Positions 27,229-35,474 of a DNA stretch of 64,000 bases are shown here, piece after piece; position 1 is the stretch's first letter, and every line of letters starts with the position of its first letter. The stretch covers positions 39,110-103,109 of the forward strand of contig NZ_FOWP01000015.1 of the NCBI RefSeq assembly GCF_900115475.1, written 5' to 3'. The notes beneath the pieces were generated by a model. That model did not search any database and was not told where the DNA came from. It saw only the letters and a list, made by a program, of their open reading frames with translations. Source of the stretch: Ectopseudomonas composti (GTDB taxonomy: Bacteria > Pseudomonadota > Gammaproteobacteria > Pseudomonadales > Pseudomonadaceae). The translations under genes were made by a program, and so were the position numbers.

Positions 27229-29002
27229 TCGGTTGAGCTGGGCAGAAATTCGTCGCCTGGCCCTGCGTCACAAGAAAGCACTGATCCTGGCCAATCTGGT
27301 TGCCGTCCTGGCGACCCTGTGCAGCGTACCGATTCCATTGCTGTTGCCGCTGCTGGTCGACGAAGTGCTGCTGCATGACGGTGATGCGGCGCTCAAGGTG
27401 ATGGACAACTTCCTGCCGACCGAGTGGGAAACGGCAGCCGGCTATATCGGCCTGATGCTAGTGCTGACCCTGCTGCTGCGCGGCTCGGCGCTGATCTTCA
27501 ACGTGTTGCAGGCGCGGCTGTTCGCCAGGCTATCGAAGGACATTGTCTATCGCATCCGCATGCGTCTGATCGAGCGCCTCAAGCGCATCTCCCTCGGCGA
27601 GTATGAGAGCCTGGGCAGCGGCACGGTGACCACCCACCTGGTCACCGACCTGGAAACCCTGGACAAATTCGTTGGCGAGACCCTGAGCCGCTTCCTGGTG
27701 GCGGTGCTGACCCTGGTCGGCACCTCGGCCATTCTGATCTGGATGCACTGGCAACTGGCGCTGCTGATCCTGCTGTTCAACCCGCTGGTGATCTACGCCA
27801 CCGTGCTTTTGGGCAAGAAGGTCAAGCACCTGAAGAAGCTGGAGAACGACAGCACGTCGCGTTTCACCCAGGCGCTGAGCGAGACCCTGGAAGCGATTCA
27901 GGAGGTGCGTGCCGGTAATCGTCAGGGCTATTTCCTCGGCCGCCTTGGCGGTCGGGCGCGTGAGGTGCGTGACTATGCCGTGGCTTCACAGTGGAAGAGC
28001 GATGCCTCCAACCGTGCCAGCGGCCTGCTGTTCCAGTTCGGTATCGATGTGTTTCGCGCTGCGGCGATGCTCACCGTGCTGTTCTCCGACCTGTCCATCG
28101 GCCAGATGCTGGCGGTATTCAGCTACCTGTGGTTCATGATCGGCCCGGTCGAGCAGTTGCTCAGCCTGCAGTACGCCTTCTATGCCGCAGGGGGCGCGCT
28201 GACGCGGATCAACGAACTGCTGGCGCGCAAGGATGAGCCGCAGTACGACGGGCGTGTCGATCCCTTCAAAGGGCGCGACACGGTGGGTATCGAGGTGCGT
28301 GGGCTGACCTTCGGCTATGGCGAGGAGCCGGTGCTGGACCGCCTCGATCTGTCCATCTGCCCCGGTGAAAAGGTCGCCATCGTCGGTGCCTCCGGTGGTG
28401 GAAAAAGCACCCTGGTACAGCTGCTGCTGGGCCTGTATACGCCGCAGGCCGGCAGCATTCGCTTCGGCGGCAGCGCGCTGGAGGAGATCGGCCTGGACTG
28501 CGTGCGTGACAACGTCGCAGTGGTGTTGCAGCACCCGGCGTTGTTCAACGACACGGTGCGCGCCAACCTGACCATGGGCCGTGAGCGCAGCGACGAAGCC
28601 TGCTGGCAGGCGCTGCGCATCGCCCAGCTCCACGACACGATCGCGCAGCTGCCGCAAGGGCTGGACAGCGTGGTCGGGCGTAGCGGGGTGCGGTTGTCCG
28701 GCGGGCAGCGCCAGCGCTTGGCCATTGCCCGCATGGTGCTGGCCGAACCGAAGGTGGTGATCCTCGATGAGGCGACCTCGGCACTGGATGCCGCCACCGA
28801 GTACGCCCTGCATGAAGCGTTGGCGCAATTCCTTGAAGGTCGCACCACGCTGATCATCGCCCACCGCCTCAGTGCGGTGAAGCAGGCGGATCGCGTGCTG
28901 GTGTTCGATGGCGGCAGCGTCGCCGAGGATGGTGACCACCAGCAGCTGATCGCCGAAGGTGGCCTGTACGCCAAGCTCTATGGGCATTTGCAGCAGGGTT
29001 GA
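27221..29002 (+). CDS. ABC exporter half-transporter (MsbA-like)
   Basis: 593 aa. The N-terminal membrane domain (about 20-310) has six predicted helices. The C-terminal ATPase domain (about 345-580) has Walker A GASGGGKST, signature LSGGQRQRLAIARM, Walker B VILDEATSALDAAT and switch His IAHRLSAV. It forms homodimeric exporters. The substrate is unknown (lipid, peptide or drug). Operon with the DsbA-like gene and trhO. Confidence 0.9.
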   Translation: MPDRLSWAEIRRLALRHKKALILANLVAVLATLCSVPIPLLLPLLVDEVLLHDGDAALKVMDNFLPTEWETAAGYIGLMLVLTLLLRGSALIFNVLQARLFARLSKDIVYRIRMRLIERLKRISLGEYESLGSGTVTTHLVTDLETLDKFVGETLSRFLVAVLTLVGTSAILIWMHWQLALLILLFNPLVIYATVLLGKKVKHLKKLENDSTSRFTQALSETLEAIQEVRAGNRQGYFLGRLGGRAREVRDYAVASQWKSDASNRASGLLFQFGIDVFRAAAMLTVLFSDLSIGQMLAVFSYLWFMIGPVEQLLSLQYAFYAAGGALTRINELLARKDEPQYDGRVDPFKGRDTVGIEVRGLTFGYGEEPVLDRLDLSICPGEKVAIVGASGGGKSTLVQLLLGLYTPQAGSIRFGGSALEEIGLDCVRDNVAVVLQHPALFNDTVRANLTMGRERSDEACWQALRIAQLHDTIAQLPQGLDSVVGRSGVRLSGGQRQRLAIARMVLAEPKVVILDEATSALDAATEYALHEALAQFLEGRTTLIIAHRLSAVKQADRVLVFDGGSVAEDGDHQQLIAEGGLYAKLYGHLQQG

Positions 29003-29039
29003 GGTGCCTATTCTTTGGGGCTGAAACGGAATGCCGCCT

Positions 29040-29101
29040 AGCCGCTCCTACGAATCAGAAGCCGCTTCTATGGGATAGGTAGGAGCGGCTTCAGCCGCGA
29101 C
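29040..29101. repeat. REP-like inverted repeat, family A
   Basis: AGCCGCTCCTACGAATCAGAAGC... and GTAGGAGCGGCTTCAGCCGCG face each other downstream of the ABC exporter and before the 3' end of the convergent LysR gene. Confidence 0.85.
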
Positions 29102-29127
29102 GGGGTGACCTCTCCACTGGACCTGTC

Positions 29128-29991
29128 TTAGCCTGGCATCATCCAAGCTTCGCTCAATTCCTCGAACAGCGTCTGTACCGAGCGCAAGGCGCGGCAATCC
29201 GGGCGGGTCAGCAACCAGAGTTCGGTGTCGCAGCTGGCCAGTGGTGGGCCGAGTGGCTTGAGTTCGGGGTGGGCGCGCAGCACGAAATCGGGCAGGGCGG
29301 CGACGCCCAGTCCGGCGCGTGCCAGTTGCGCGACGGCGTACATGCTGCTGCAGCGGTAGTTGGGGGTGACACCCGGCAATTCGCGCAGGCGCCAGAGCAC
29401 CGTGGCGTGATCCGGCATCGCTTCGTCCGGGGCAATCCAGCTCTGCCGCGCCAGGTCGCTGCGATCCTGCTCATCATCACGGGCGCAAACGACGTAGGAC
29501 ACGCTGGCCAGGCGCCGGCCGACCAGATGCTCCGGCGGCTCATTGGTCAGGCGCAGGGCCAGGTCGGCATCGCGCCGGCTCAGGTTGGCGAAGTCGTTGG
29601 AGGTCACCAGCTCCAGCGCCAGCGCCGGGTAGCTGGGCATGAAGCGCGCCAGCGCCGGTAGCAGCAGGCTGCTCAAGACCGCATCGGTGCAGGTCAGCCG
29701 CACCGTGCCACTGACCACCTGCTTGCCCAGTTCAAGCGCTACACGCGCGGCATCCAGCGCCTGTTCGGCGCGTTCGGCCTGCTCGGCCAGGGCGCGAGCG
29801 GTTTCGCTGGGTTCATAGCCGCGTCGGCTCTTCTCGAACAGCGCCACACCCAAAGCAGCCTCCAGCCGACGCACGGCGCGGAACACCGTCGATACATCGA
29901 CCTGCATCAGTTCTGCAGCGCGCGCCAGGGAGCGACCACGCACCAGGGCGAGTACCAGGGACAGGTCGGTATGATCGATTTGATATTGCAT
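29128..29991 (-). CDS. LysR-family transcriptional regulator
   Basis: 287 aa. The N-terminal winged helix (LVLALVRGRSLARAAELMQ...VSTVFRAVRRLEAALG, about 10-60) is atypical LysR but fits the HTH_1 domain; the remainder is the substrate-binding domain. ATG 29991 (MQYQIDHTDL) is chosen; the frame continues upstream only to a TTG. It is divergent from the glutaminase-like gene at 30087, with a 95-bp shared promoter region, so it likely regulates it (inference). Confidence 0.85.
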   Translation of the reverse strand: MQYQIDHTDLSLVLALVRGRSLARAAELMQVDVSTVFRAVRRLEAALGVALFEKSRRGYEPSETARALAEQAERAEQALDAARVALELGKQVVSGTVRLTCTDAVLSSLLLPALARFMPSYPALALELVTSNDFANLSRRDADLALRLTNEPPEHLVGRRLASVSYVVCARDDEQDRSDLARQSWIAPDEAMPDHATVLWRLRELPGVTPNYRCSSMYAVAQLARAGLGVAALPDFVLRAHPELKPLGPPLASCDTELWLLTRPDCRALRSVQTLFEELSEAWMMPG

Positions 29992-30086
29992 GGCTGCAAT
30001 CTCTGCTTGTCTATTCGCCAATTATTATTGCGTGAGCGCCATCTTATAGTGGCAGGCAAACCGCCATGCAAGAGGGGGAAGTGCGT

Positions 30087-30824
30087 ATGTACAGCAAGTG
30101 TCGAGTCAGGGTCGCTCTGGTAGGTGACTACAATGCGGCGATTGCCGCGCACCGCGCGATTCCCGAGGCGCTGCGCCTGGCCAGCGAGGCACTGGGTGTG
30201 GCGGTCGAACATGACTGGCTGGCCACCGACGGTCTCGTCGATGACGCCACCCTGATGGCTTACGACGGTATCTGGTGCGTGCCCGGTAGCCCCTATGCCG
30301 CGACCGAAGGCGCGTTGCGCGCCATTCATTTCGCGCGCGAGCAGGGCGTGCCGTTCCTGGGCACCTGTGGCGGCTTCCAGCATGCGCTGCTGGAATACGC
30401 GCGTAACCGTCTGGGCTGGACAGAGGCCGAACACGCCGAGCTCTCGCCGCAAGCGCAGCACCCTCTGATCGCGCCGCTTAGCTGTGCCTTGCTCGACGTC
30501 AGCGAGCACGTGCACCTGGTTTCCGGCTCGCGCATTGCCGAGCTCTACGGTGTACGTGAGATCAGCGAGCAGTACCTGTGCCGCTACGGCCTGGCCGATG
30601 CCTTCGTCGAACCGCTGATGGCCCAGGCGCTGAAGGCCTCCGGGCATGACCAGGCTGGGGCCGTGCGGGCCATCGAGCTGGACGATCATCCGTTCTTCAT
30701 CGCTACCCTGTTCCAGCCCGAGCGCGCGGCACTGGATGGTCGTCTACCGCCGCTGGTCGCTGGTCTGGTCGGCGCCTGTGCGGTGCAATCGGTGCACGAA
30801 GCACACCTGGCCGTGGCGTCGTGA
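30087..30824 (+). CDS. CTP synthase C-terminal-like (class I amidotransferase-like) protein
   Basis: 245 aa. The sequence resembles the glutamine amidotransferase half of CTP synthase: a nucleophile elbow FLGTCGGFQHA with C94, and earlier DGIWCVPGSPY. The third element is HPFFIATLFQPE: the usual FHPE is FQPE, so the catalytic His is Gln. This matches what I remember of the 'CTP synthase C-terminal region-related (seleno)protein' family, in which the Cys can be selenocysteine. The reaction is unknown. GAGGGGGAAG precedes the start. The stop overlaps the GTG of the next gene. Confidence 0.78.
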   Translation: MYSKCRVRVALVGDYNAAIAAHRAIPEALRLASEALGVAVEHDWLATDGLVDDATLMAYDGIWCVPGSPYAATEGALRAIHFAREQGVPFLGTCGGFQHALLEYARNRLGWTEAEHAELSPQAQHPLIAPLSCALLDVSEHVHLVSGSRIAELYGVREISEQYLCRYGLADAFVEPLMAQALKASGHDQAGAVRAIELDDHPFFIATLFQPERAALDGRLPPLVAGLVGACAVQSVHEAHLAVAS

Positions 30825-31147
30825 TCGCCGCCACACCGGAGCCACCTTATTACGTGGTGATGTTCACCTCGGTGCGCACGGAGGTGGACGCCGGTTATGC
30901 CGAGGCTGCGCAGCGCATGCTGGAGTTGGCCGCGCAGCAGCCCGGCTTTCTCGGTGTGGAGTCGGCGCGCAGCGACGGCCTGGGTATCACCCTGTCCTAC
31001 TGGCAGAACGAGGAGGCCATTCGCGCCTGGCGCGAGCAGGCCGAGCACAGCGCCGTTCGCGAGCAGGGGCGCGCCGACTGGTACGCCGCCTTCACCACTC
31101 GCGTGGCCAAGGTAGAGCGGGCCTACAGCTTCTCGCGCCCGAGCTGA
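30821..31147 (+). CDS. Antibiotic biosynthesis monooxygenase (ABM) family protein
   Basis: 108 aa ferredoxin-like ABM fold: YYVVMFTSVRTEVDAGYAEA, QPGFLGVESARS, SYWQNEEAIRAWREQAEH. The pattern of a beta strand, helix with PGFLG, strand with SYW and helix with W-x6-H is typical. Such small dimeric proteins are mono-oxygenases or heme/quinone-binding proteins. A GTG start overlaps the upstream stop, so it is translationally coupled to the amidotransferase-like gene. Confidence 0.8.
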   Translation: MIAATPEPPYYVVMFTSVRTEVDAGYAEAAQRMLELAAQQPGFLGVESARSDGLGITLSYWQNEEAIRAWREQAEHSAVREQGRADWYAAFTTRVAKVERAYSFSRPS

Positions 31148-31175
31148 GTGATAGCGGCAAGCCGGCTGGCCACCG

Positions 31176-31193
31176 TGTAAGGATTTTTTTACG
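31176..31193 (+). promoter_or_regulatory. PhhR/TyrR-like box upstream of hpd
   Basis: TGTAAG-N6-TTTACG matches 10 of 12 positions of the PhhR box TGTAAA-N6-TTTACA known from P. putida aromatic amino acid genes. It is an exact inverted arrangement 179 bp before the hpd start. PhhR control of hpd/hmg is established in P. putida; the role here is inferred. Confidence 0.5.
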
Positions 31194-31371
31194 CATGCCA
31201 GGGCTTTGCGTGCCTTGCCAGGGAGGCGTAAGGAAAATTTGCCACTGCTGATCGCGGCCACTGCGTCCAGGTGCCGCAAGCCATCTTGAGGTCGGTTCCG
31301 CGCTCGGTTGTCATGGGGTTGTCCGCAACGCATTCGTGCGCTTGCCATAACAATGACAATCAGGAGGCGAG

Positions 31372-32454
31372 ATGAACGCCGTGGCCAAGATAGAGCAGCA
31401 CAACCCCATCGGAACCGACGGTTTCGAATTCGTCGAATTCACCGCACCGAATGCCGAAGGTATCGAGCAACTGCGCCAGTTGTTCACCGCCATGGGCTTC
31501 ACCGAAACCGCCAAGCACCGTTCGAAAGAGGTGTGGCTGTTCCAGCAGAACGATATCAACATCGTGCTCAACGGCAGCCCCACCGGGCATGTGCGTGCCT
31601 TCGGCGAGAAGCATGGCCCCAGCGCCTGCGCCATGGCCTTCCGGGTCAAGAACGCGGCCCAGGCTGCGGCTTACGTCGAGCAGCAGGGCGCCACGCTGGT
31701 GGGCAGTCACGCCAACTTCGGCGAGCTGAACATCCCCTGCGTCGAAGGAATCGGCGGCTCGCTGCTGTATCTGGTCGACCGTTACGGCGACAAGAGCATC
31801 TACGATGTCGACTTCGAGTACATCGAAGGCCGCAGCGCCAACGACAACTCTGTTGGTCTGCAGTGCATCGACCACCTGACCCACAACGTGCGTCGCGGGC
31901 AGATGGACGTGTGGTCCGGCTTCTACGAGCGCATCGCCAATTTCCGCGAGATCCGCTACTTCGATATCGAAGGCAAGCTCACCGGCCTGTTCTCCCGCGC
32001 CATGACCGCGCCGTGCGGCAAGATCCGCATCCCGATCAACGAGTCGGCTGATGACAAGTCGCAGATCGAGGAATTCATCCGCGAGTACCACGGCGAAGGC
32101 ATCCAGCACATCGCCCTGTCTACTGACGACATCTACGCCACCGTGCGCCAGCTGCGTGCCAACGGCGTGGACTTCATGGCCACCCCGGACACCTACTACG
32201 AGAAGGTCGACAGCCGCGTCGCCGGCCATGGTGAGCCGACCGACGTATTGCGTGAGCTGAACATCCTCATCGATGGCGCGCCTGGCGATGACGGCATCCT
32301 GCTGCAGATCTTCACCAACACGGTGATCGGCCCGATCTTCTTCGAGATCATTCAGCGCAAGGGCAACCAGGGCTTCGGTGAGGGCAACTTCAAGGCCTTG
32401 TTCGAATCCATCGAGGAAGACCAACTGCGTCGCGGTGTGATCTCCGAGGAGTGA
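31372..32454 (+). CDS. hpd: 4-Hydroxyphenylpyruvate dioxygenase
   Basis: 360 aa, normal for bacterial HPPD. The Fe(II) ligands are at H168 (IDHLTHN), H246 (IQHIA) and E325 (FFEIIQRKG). It converts 4-hydroxyphenylpyruvate to homogentisate, the entry step of tyrosine breakdown. AGGAGG precedes the ATG by 4-5 nt. First gene of hpd-hmgA-fah-maiA-transporter; a PhhR-like box lies upstream. Confidence 0.95.
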   Translation: MNAVAKIEQHNPIGTDGFEFVEFTAPNAEGIEQLRQLFTAMGFTETAKHRSKEVWLFQQNDINIVLNGSPTGHVRAFGEKHGPSACAMAFRVKNAAQAAAYVEQQGATLVGSHANFGELNIPCVEGIGGSLLYLVDRYGDKSIYDVDFEYIEGRSANDNSVGLQCIDHLTHNVRRGQMDVWSGFYERIANFREIRYFDIEGKLTGLFSRAMTAPCGKIRIPINESADDKSQIEEFIREYHGEGIQHIALSTDDIYATVRQLRANGVDFMATPDTYYEKVDSRVAGHGEPTDVLRELNILIDGAPGDDGILLQIFTNTVIGPIFFEIIQRKGNQGFGEGNFKALFESIEEDQLRRGVISEE

Positions 32455-32458
32455 TGCC

Positions 32459-33592
32459 ATGAGCCGTCAATGGATCCGCTTTCCCCTGCGTGAAGGCGAG
32501 TGCTCGCGCCAGGCGCACTGCGATCTGCCGCAGGGCACCTACGAGCGCGAAATGGGCCGCGAAGGCTTCTTCGGCCCCACCGCGCACCTGCACCACAAGC
32601 ATCCGCCCACCGGCTGGATCGACTGGGAAGGCCCGCTGCGCCCGCACGCGTTCAACTTCAACGACATCCCCAGCGAGCGCGACTGCCCGCTGGCGGCGCC
32701 GCTGACGCTGCACAACGCCGACGTGAAATTGCGCGTCTGGCGTACCCACGGCGCCATGCGCCACCTGGTGCGCAATGCCGACGGCGACGAGTTGTTGTTC
32801 GTGCATGAAGGCAGCGGGCACTTCTATTGCGACTTCGGCCATCTGGAATACCGCGATGGCGACTACCTGCTGATTCCGCGCGGCACTGCCTGGCGTATCG
32901 AGGCCAGCACGCCGAGTTACTTCCTGCTGATCGAGAACAGCGACGGCGCTTATCAGTTGCCGGACAAGGGCCTGCTCGGCCCGCAGGCGATCTTCGATTT
33001 GGCGGTGCTGGAGCATCCGCACATCGACGACGCCTTCAAGGCGCAGCAGGACGAAAACACCTGGCAGATCCGCATCAAACGGCGCGGCCAGATCAGCACC
33101 GTGACCTATCCCTACAACCCGCTGGACGTGGTCGGCTGGCACGGCGACAACACCGTGGTGCGCCTGAACTGGCGCGACATTCGCCCGCTGGTCAGCCACC
33201 GCTACCACCTGCCGCCGTCGGTGCACACCACCTTCGTTGCCAATGGTTTCGTGATCTGCACCTTCACCCCGCGCCCGGTGGAGTCCGACCCCGGTGCGCT
33301 CAAGGTGCCGTTCTTCCACAACAACGACGACTACGACGAAGTGCTGTTCTACCACCGTGGCAACTTCTTCAGCCGCGACAACATCGAGCAGGGCATGGTC
33401 ACCCTGCACCCGTGCGGCTTCCCCCATGGGCCGCACCCCAAGGCACTGAAGAAGAGCCAGGAAGATCCGGCCACCTTCATCGACGAGGTGGCGGTGATGA
33501 TCGACACCCGCCGCGCCCTGGAAGTGAGCGATGCCGCTGCTGCGGTGGACGTGGCCGAGTACGTCAACTCCTGGCGCGCGCCGGGTATGTAG
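32459..33592 (+). CDS. hmgA: Homogentisate 1,2-dioxygenase (short type)
   Basis: 377 aa, shorter than the roughly 430-440-aa HmgA of P. putida or human HGD. The cupin metal ligands are visible at H287 (PFFHNNDDYDEVLFYH), E294, H317 and H323 (LHPCGFPHGPHP). It opens the homogentisate ring to maleylacetoacetate. The start is 4 bp after hpd, with GAGGAG just upstream. The protein resembles the short HGO type I remember from Vibrio and Shewanella tyrosine operons. Loss of hmgA leads to pyomelanin in related species (family knowledge). Confidence 0.88.
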   Translation: MSRQWIRFPLREGECSRQAHCDLPQGTYEREMGREGFFGPTAHLHHKHPPTGWIDWEGPLRPHAFNFNDIPSERDCPLAAPLTLHNADVKLRVWRTHGAMRHLVRNADGDELLFVHEGSGHFYCDFGHLEYRDGDYLLIPRGTAWRIEASTPSYFLLIENSDGAYQLPDKGLLGPQAIFDLAVLEHPHIDDAFKAQQDENTWQIRIKRRGQISTVTYPYNPLDVVGWHGDNTVVRLNWRDIRPLVSHRYHLPPSVHTTFVANGFVICTFTPRPVESDPGALKVPFFHNNDDYDEVLFYHRGNFFSRDNIEQGMVTLHPCGFPHGPHPKALKKSQEDPATFIDEVAVMIDTRRALEVSDAAAAVDVAEYVNSWRAPGM

Positions 33593-33617
33593 CTGCACAC
33601 GGATTTCTGATTGCAAT

Positions 33618-33639
33618 GGTGCGCACGGCGCACCCTACG
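33618..33639. repeat. GTAGGGTGCGC-type short repeat
   Basis: TGGTGCGCACGGCGCACCCTAC lies between hmgA and the FAH gene. The same core, GTAGGGTGCGC-TG-GCGCACC, recurs at 39196-39216 and 59773-59793. Confidence 0.7.
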
Positions 33640-33649
33640 AGGTTTGAGC

Positions 33650-34636
33650 ATGAAACTCGCATCACTGAACCAAGGCCGCGATGGCGTGCTGATCGTCGTT
33701 TCCCGCGATCTCACCCGTGCCGTAGTTGTGCCGCAGATCGCTTTCACCCTGCAGGCGGCGTTGGACGACTGGGCCGTGGCCCGGCCCAAGCTCGAAGCAG
33801 TCTATCAGCGCCTCAACGATGGCATGGAAGAGGGCGCGTTCGACTTCGATCAGGCCGCCTGCCACAGTCCGTTGCCGCGTGCCTATCACTGGGCGGATGG
33901 CAGCGCCTACGTCAATCATGTCGAGCTGGTGCGCAAGGCGCGTGGCGCCGAGATGCCGGAGTCGTTCTGGCACGACCCGCTGATGTACCAGGGCGGTGCC
34001 GATGCCTTCATCCCGCCGCACAGCCCGATACGCCTGGCCGACGAAGCCTGGGGCATCGACCTGGAAGCCGAACTGGCGATTGTCACTGACGACGTGCCGA
34101 TGGGCGCCACGCCAGCCGAAGCGGATGGCCATATCCGCCTGCTGATGCTGGTCAACGACGTGTCGCTGCGTAACCTGATTCCTGGCGAGCTGGCCAAGGG
34201 CTTCGGTTTCTACCAGAGCAAGCCGTCGTCGAGCTTCTCGCCGGTGGCCATCACCCCGGACGAACTCGGTGAGAGCTGGAAGGACGGCAAGGTGCACCGG
34301 CCGCTGGTGTCGCACATCAACGGTGCGCTGTTCGGCCAGCCGAACGCCGGTGTGGACATGACCTTCAACTTCCCAACCCTGGTGGCACACGCGGCCAAGA
34401 CCCGCCCGCTGGGCGCCGGCACCATCATCGGTTCGGGCACCGTGTCCAACTATGACCGCAGTGCGGGCTCGAGCTGCCTGGCGGAGAAACGCATGCTGGA
34501 GATCGTCGAGTCGGGCGAGGCGAAAACGCCGTTCCTCAAGTTCGGCGACCGGGTGCGCATCGAGATGTTCGATGTCGTCGGGCAAAGCCTCTTCGGCGCC
34601 ATCGATCAGGTGGTGGAGCGCTACGACGCCAGATGA
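33650..34636 (+). CDS. Fumarylacetoacetate hydrolase family protein
   Basis: 328 aa. FAH-fold residues DLEAELAIV, MLVNDVSLRNL and the C-terminal LGAGTIIGSGTVSNYDR are typical. The protein is the short two-domain type rather than the ~430-aa FahA of other pseudomonads. It should cleave fumarylacetoacetate to fumarate and acetoacetate. ATG 33650 has GAGG about 8 nt upstream; an ORF start at 33611 lies in the repeat. It lies between hmgA and maiA, which supports the assignment. Confidence 0.88.
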   Translation: MKLASLNQGRDGVLIVVSRDLTRAVVVPQIAFTLQAALDDWAVARPKLEAVYQRLNDGMEEGAFDFDQAACHSPLPRAYHWADGSAYVNHVELVRKARGAEMPESFWHDPLMYQGGADAFIPPHSPIRLADEAWGIDLEAELAIVTDDVPMGATPAEADGHIRLLMLVNDVSLRNLIPGELAKGFGFYQSKPSSSFSPVAITPDELGESWKDGKVHRPLVSHINGALFGQPNAGVDMTFNFPTLVAHAAKTRPLGAGTIIGSGTVSNYDRSAGSSCLAEKRMLEIVESGEAKTPFLKFGDRVRIEMFDVVGQSLFGAIDQVVERYDAR

Positions 34637-34639
34637 ATT

Positions 34640-34707
34640 GTAGGAGCGGCTTCAGCCGCGATCAGCCTTGAACGTGCTGAAAACATCGCGGCTGAAGCCG
34701 CTCCTAC
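34640..34707. repeat. REP-like inverted repeat, family A
   Basis: GTAGGAGCGGCTTCAGCCGCG is followed after about 26 bases by the exact reverse arm CGCGGCTGAAGCCGCTCCTAC. It separates the FAH gene from maiA inside the tyrosine operon. Confidence 0.92.
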
Positions 34708-34733
34708 GGTTTGCGTTTTGCAAGGAATTCACA

Positions 34734-35384
34734 ATGTTGAAGCTCTACGGCTACTGGCGCTCCAGCGCTGCCTATCGCGTGCGTCTCGCGCTGAACCTCA
34801 AGGGACTGGCCTACCAGCAGGTGCCGGTGCACCTGGTCAAGGACGGCGGGCAGCAGCACGGTGCCGACTACCGCGCGCTCAACCCGCAGGGCCTGTTGCC
34901 GCTGCTGGTGGACGAAGAAAACGGCGGCGTGCGCATCGCCCAGTCGCTGGCGATCATCGAGTACCTCGAAGAAATCTTCCCGGTGCCGGCGCTGCTGCCG
35001 GCTGACCCGGCCGAGCGCGCCCAGGTGCGGGCGCTGGCGCTGCATATCGCTTGTGACGTGCACCCGCTGAACAACCTGCGGGTGCTGCAGTACCTGAGCG
35101 CTGAGCTGGGCGCCAGCGATGAGGCGAAGAACGCCTGGTATCGGCATTGGGTCGCCCTGGGCCTGGCCGCCGTGGAGGAGGGACTTACCGTGTTCGACGG
35201 GCGTCTGTCGCTCGGCGAGCGGCCTGGATATCTGGAAGCCTGCCTGATTGCGCAGCTGTATAATGCGCGGCGTTTTAACTGTGACCTTGCCGCGTACCCA
35301 CGCATTGTCGCCATGGCGGCGCGCTGTGAACCCCTGGAGGCCTTTCAACTGGCCGCACCGGAGGCACAAGCCGACGCTCAGTGA
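34734..35384 (+). CDS. maiA: Maleylacetoacetate isomerase (zeta-class GST)
   Basis: 216 aa. The N-terminal glutathione-binding thioredoxin-like domain has the zeta motif SSAAYRVRLALNLKG (Ser of SSxxxRVR activates GSH), then NPQGLLPLLVDE. The C-terminal helical domain has CDVHPLNNLRVLQYL. It isomerises maleylacetoacetate to fumarylacetoacetate using glutathione. AGGA precedes ATG 34734. Confidence 0.93.
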   Translation: MLKLYGYWRSSAAYRVRLALNLKGLAYQQVPVHLVKDGGQQHGADYRALNPQGLLPLLVDEENGGVRIAQSLAIIEYLEEIFPVPALLPADPAERAQVRALALHIACDVHPLNNLRVLQYLSAELGASDEAKNAWYRHWVALGLAAVEEGLTVFDGRLSLGERPGYLEACLIAQLYNARRFNCDLAAYPRIVAMAARCEPLEAFQLAAPEAQADAQ

Positions 35385-35474
35385 CACCTTCGGCTTCACC
35401 CAAGCCTTGCATTCCGCTGCGCCACAAGCGCGGCGGGTCCGATTCCGTCACAGATAAAAACAAACAGGTGACGC

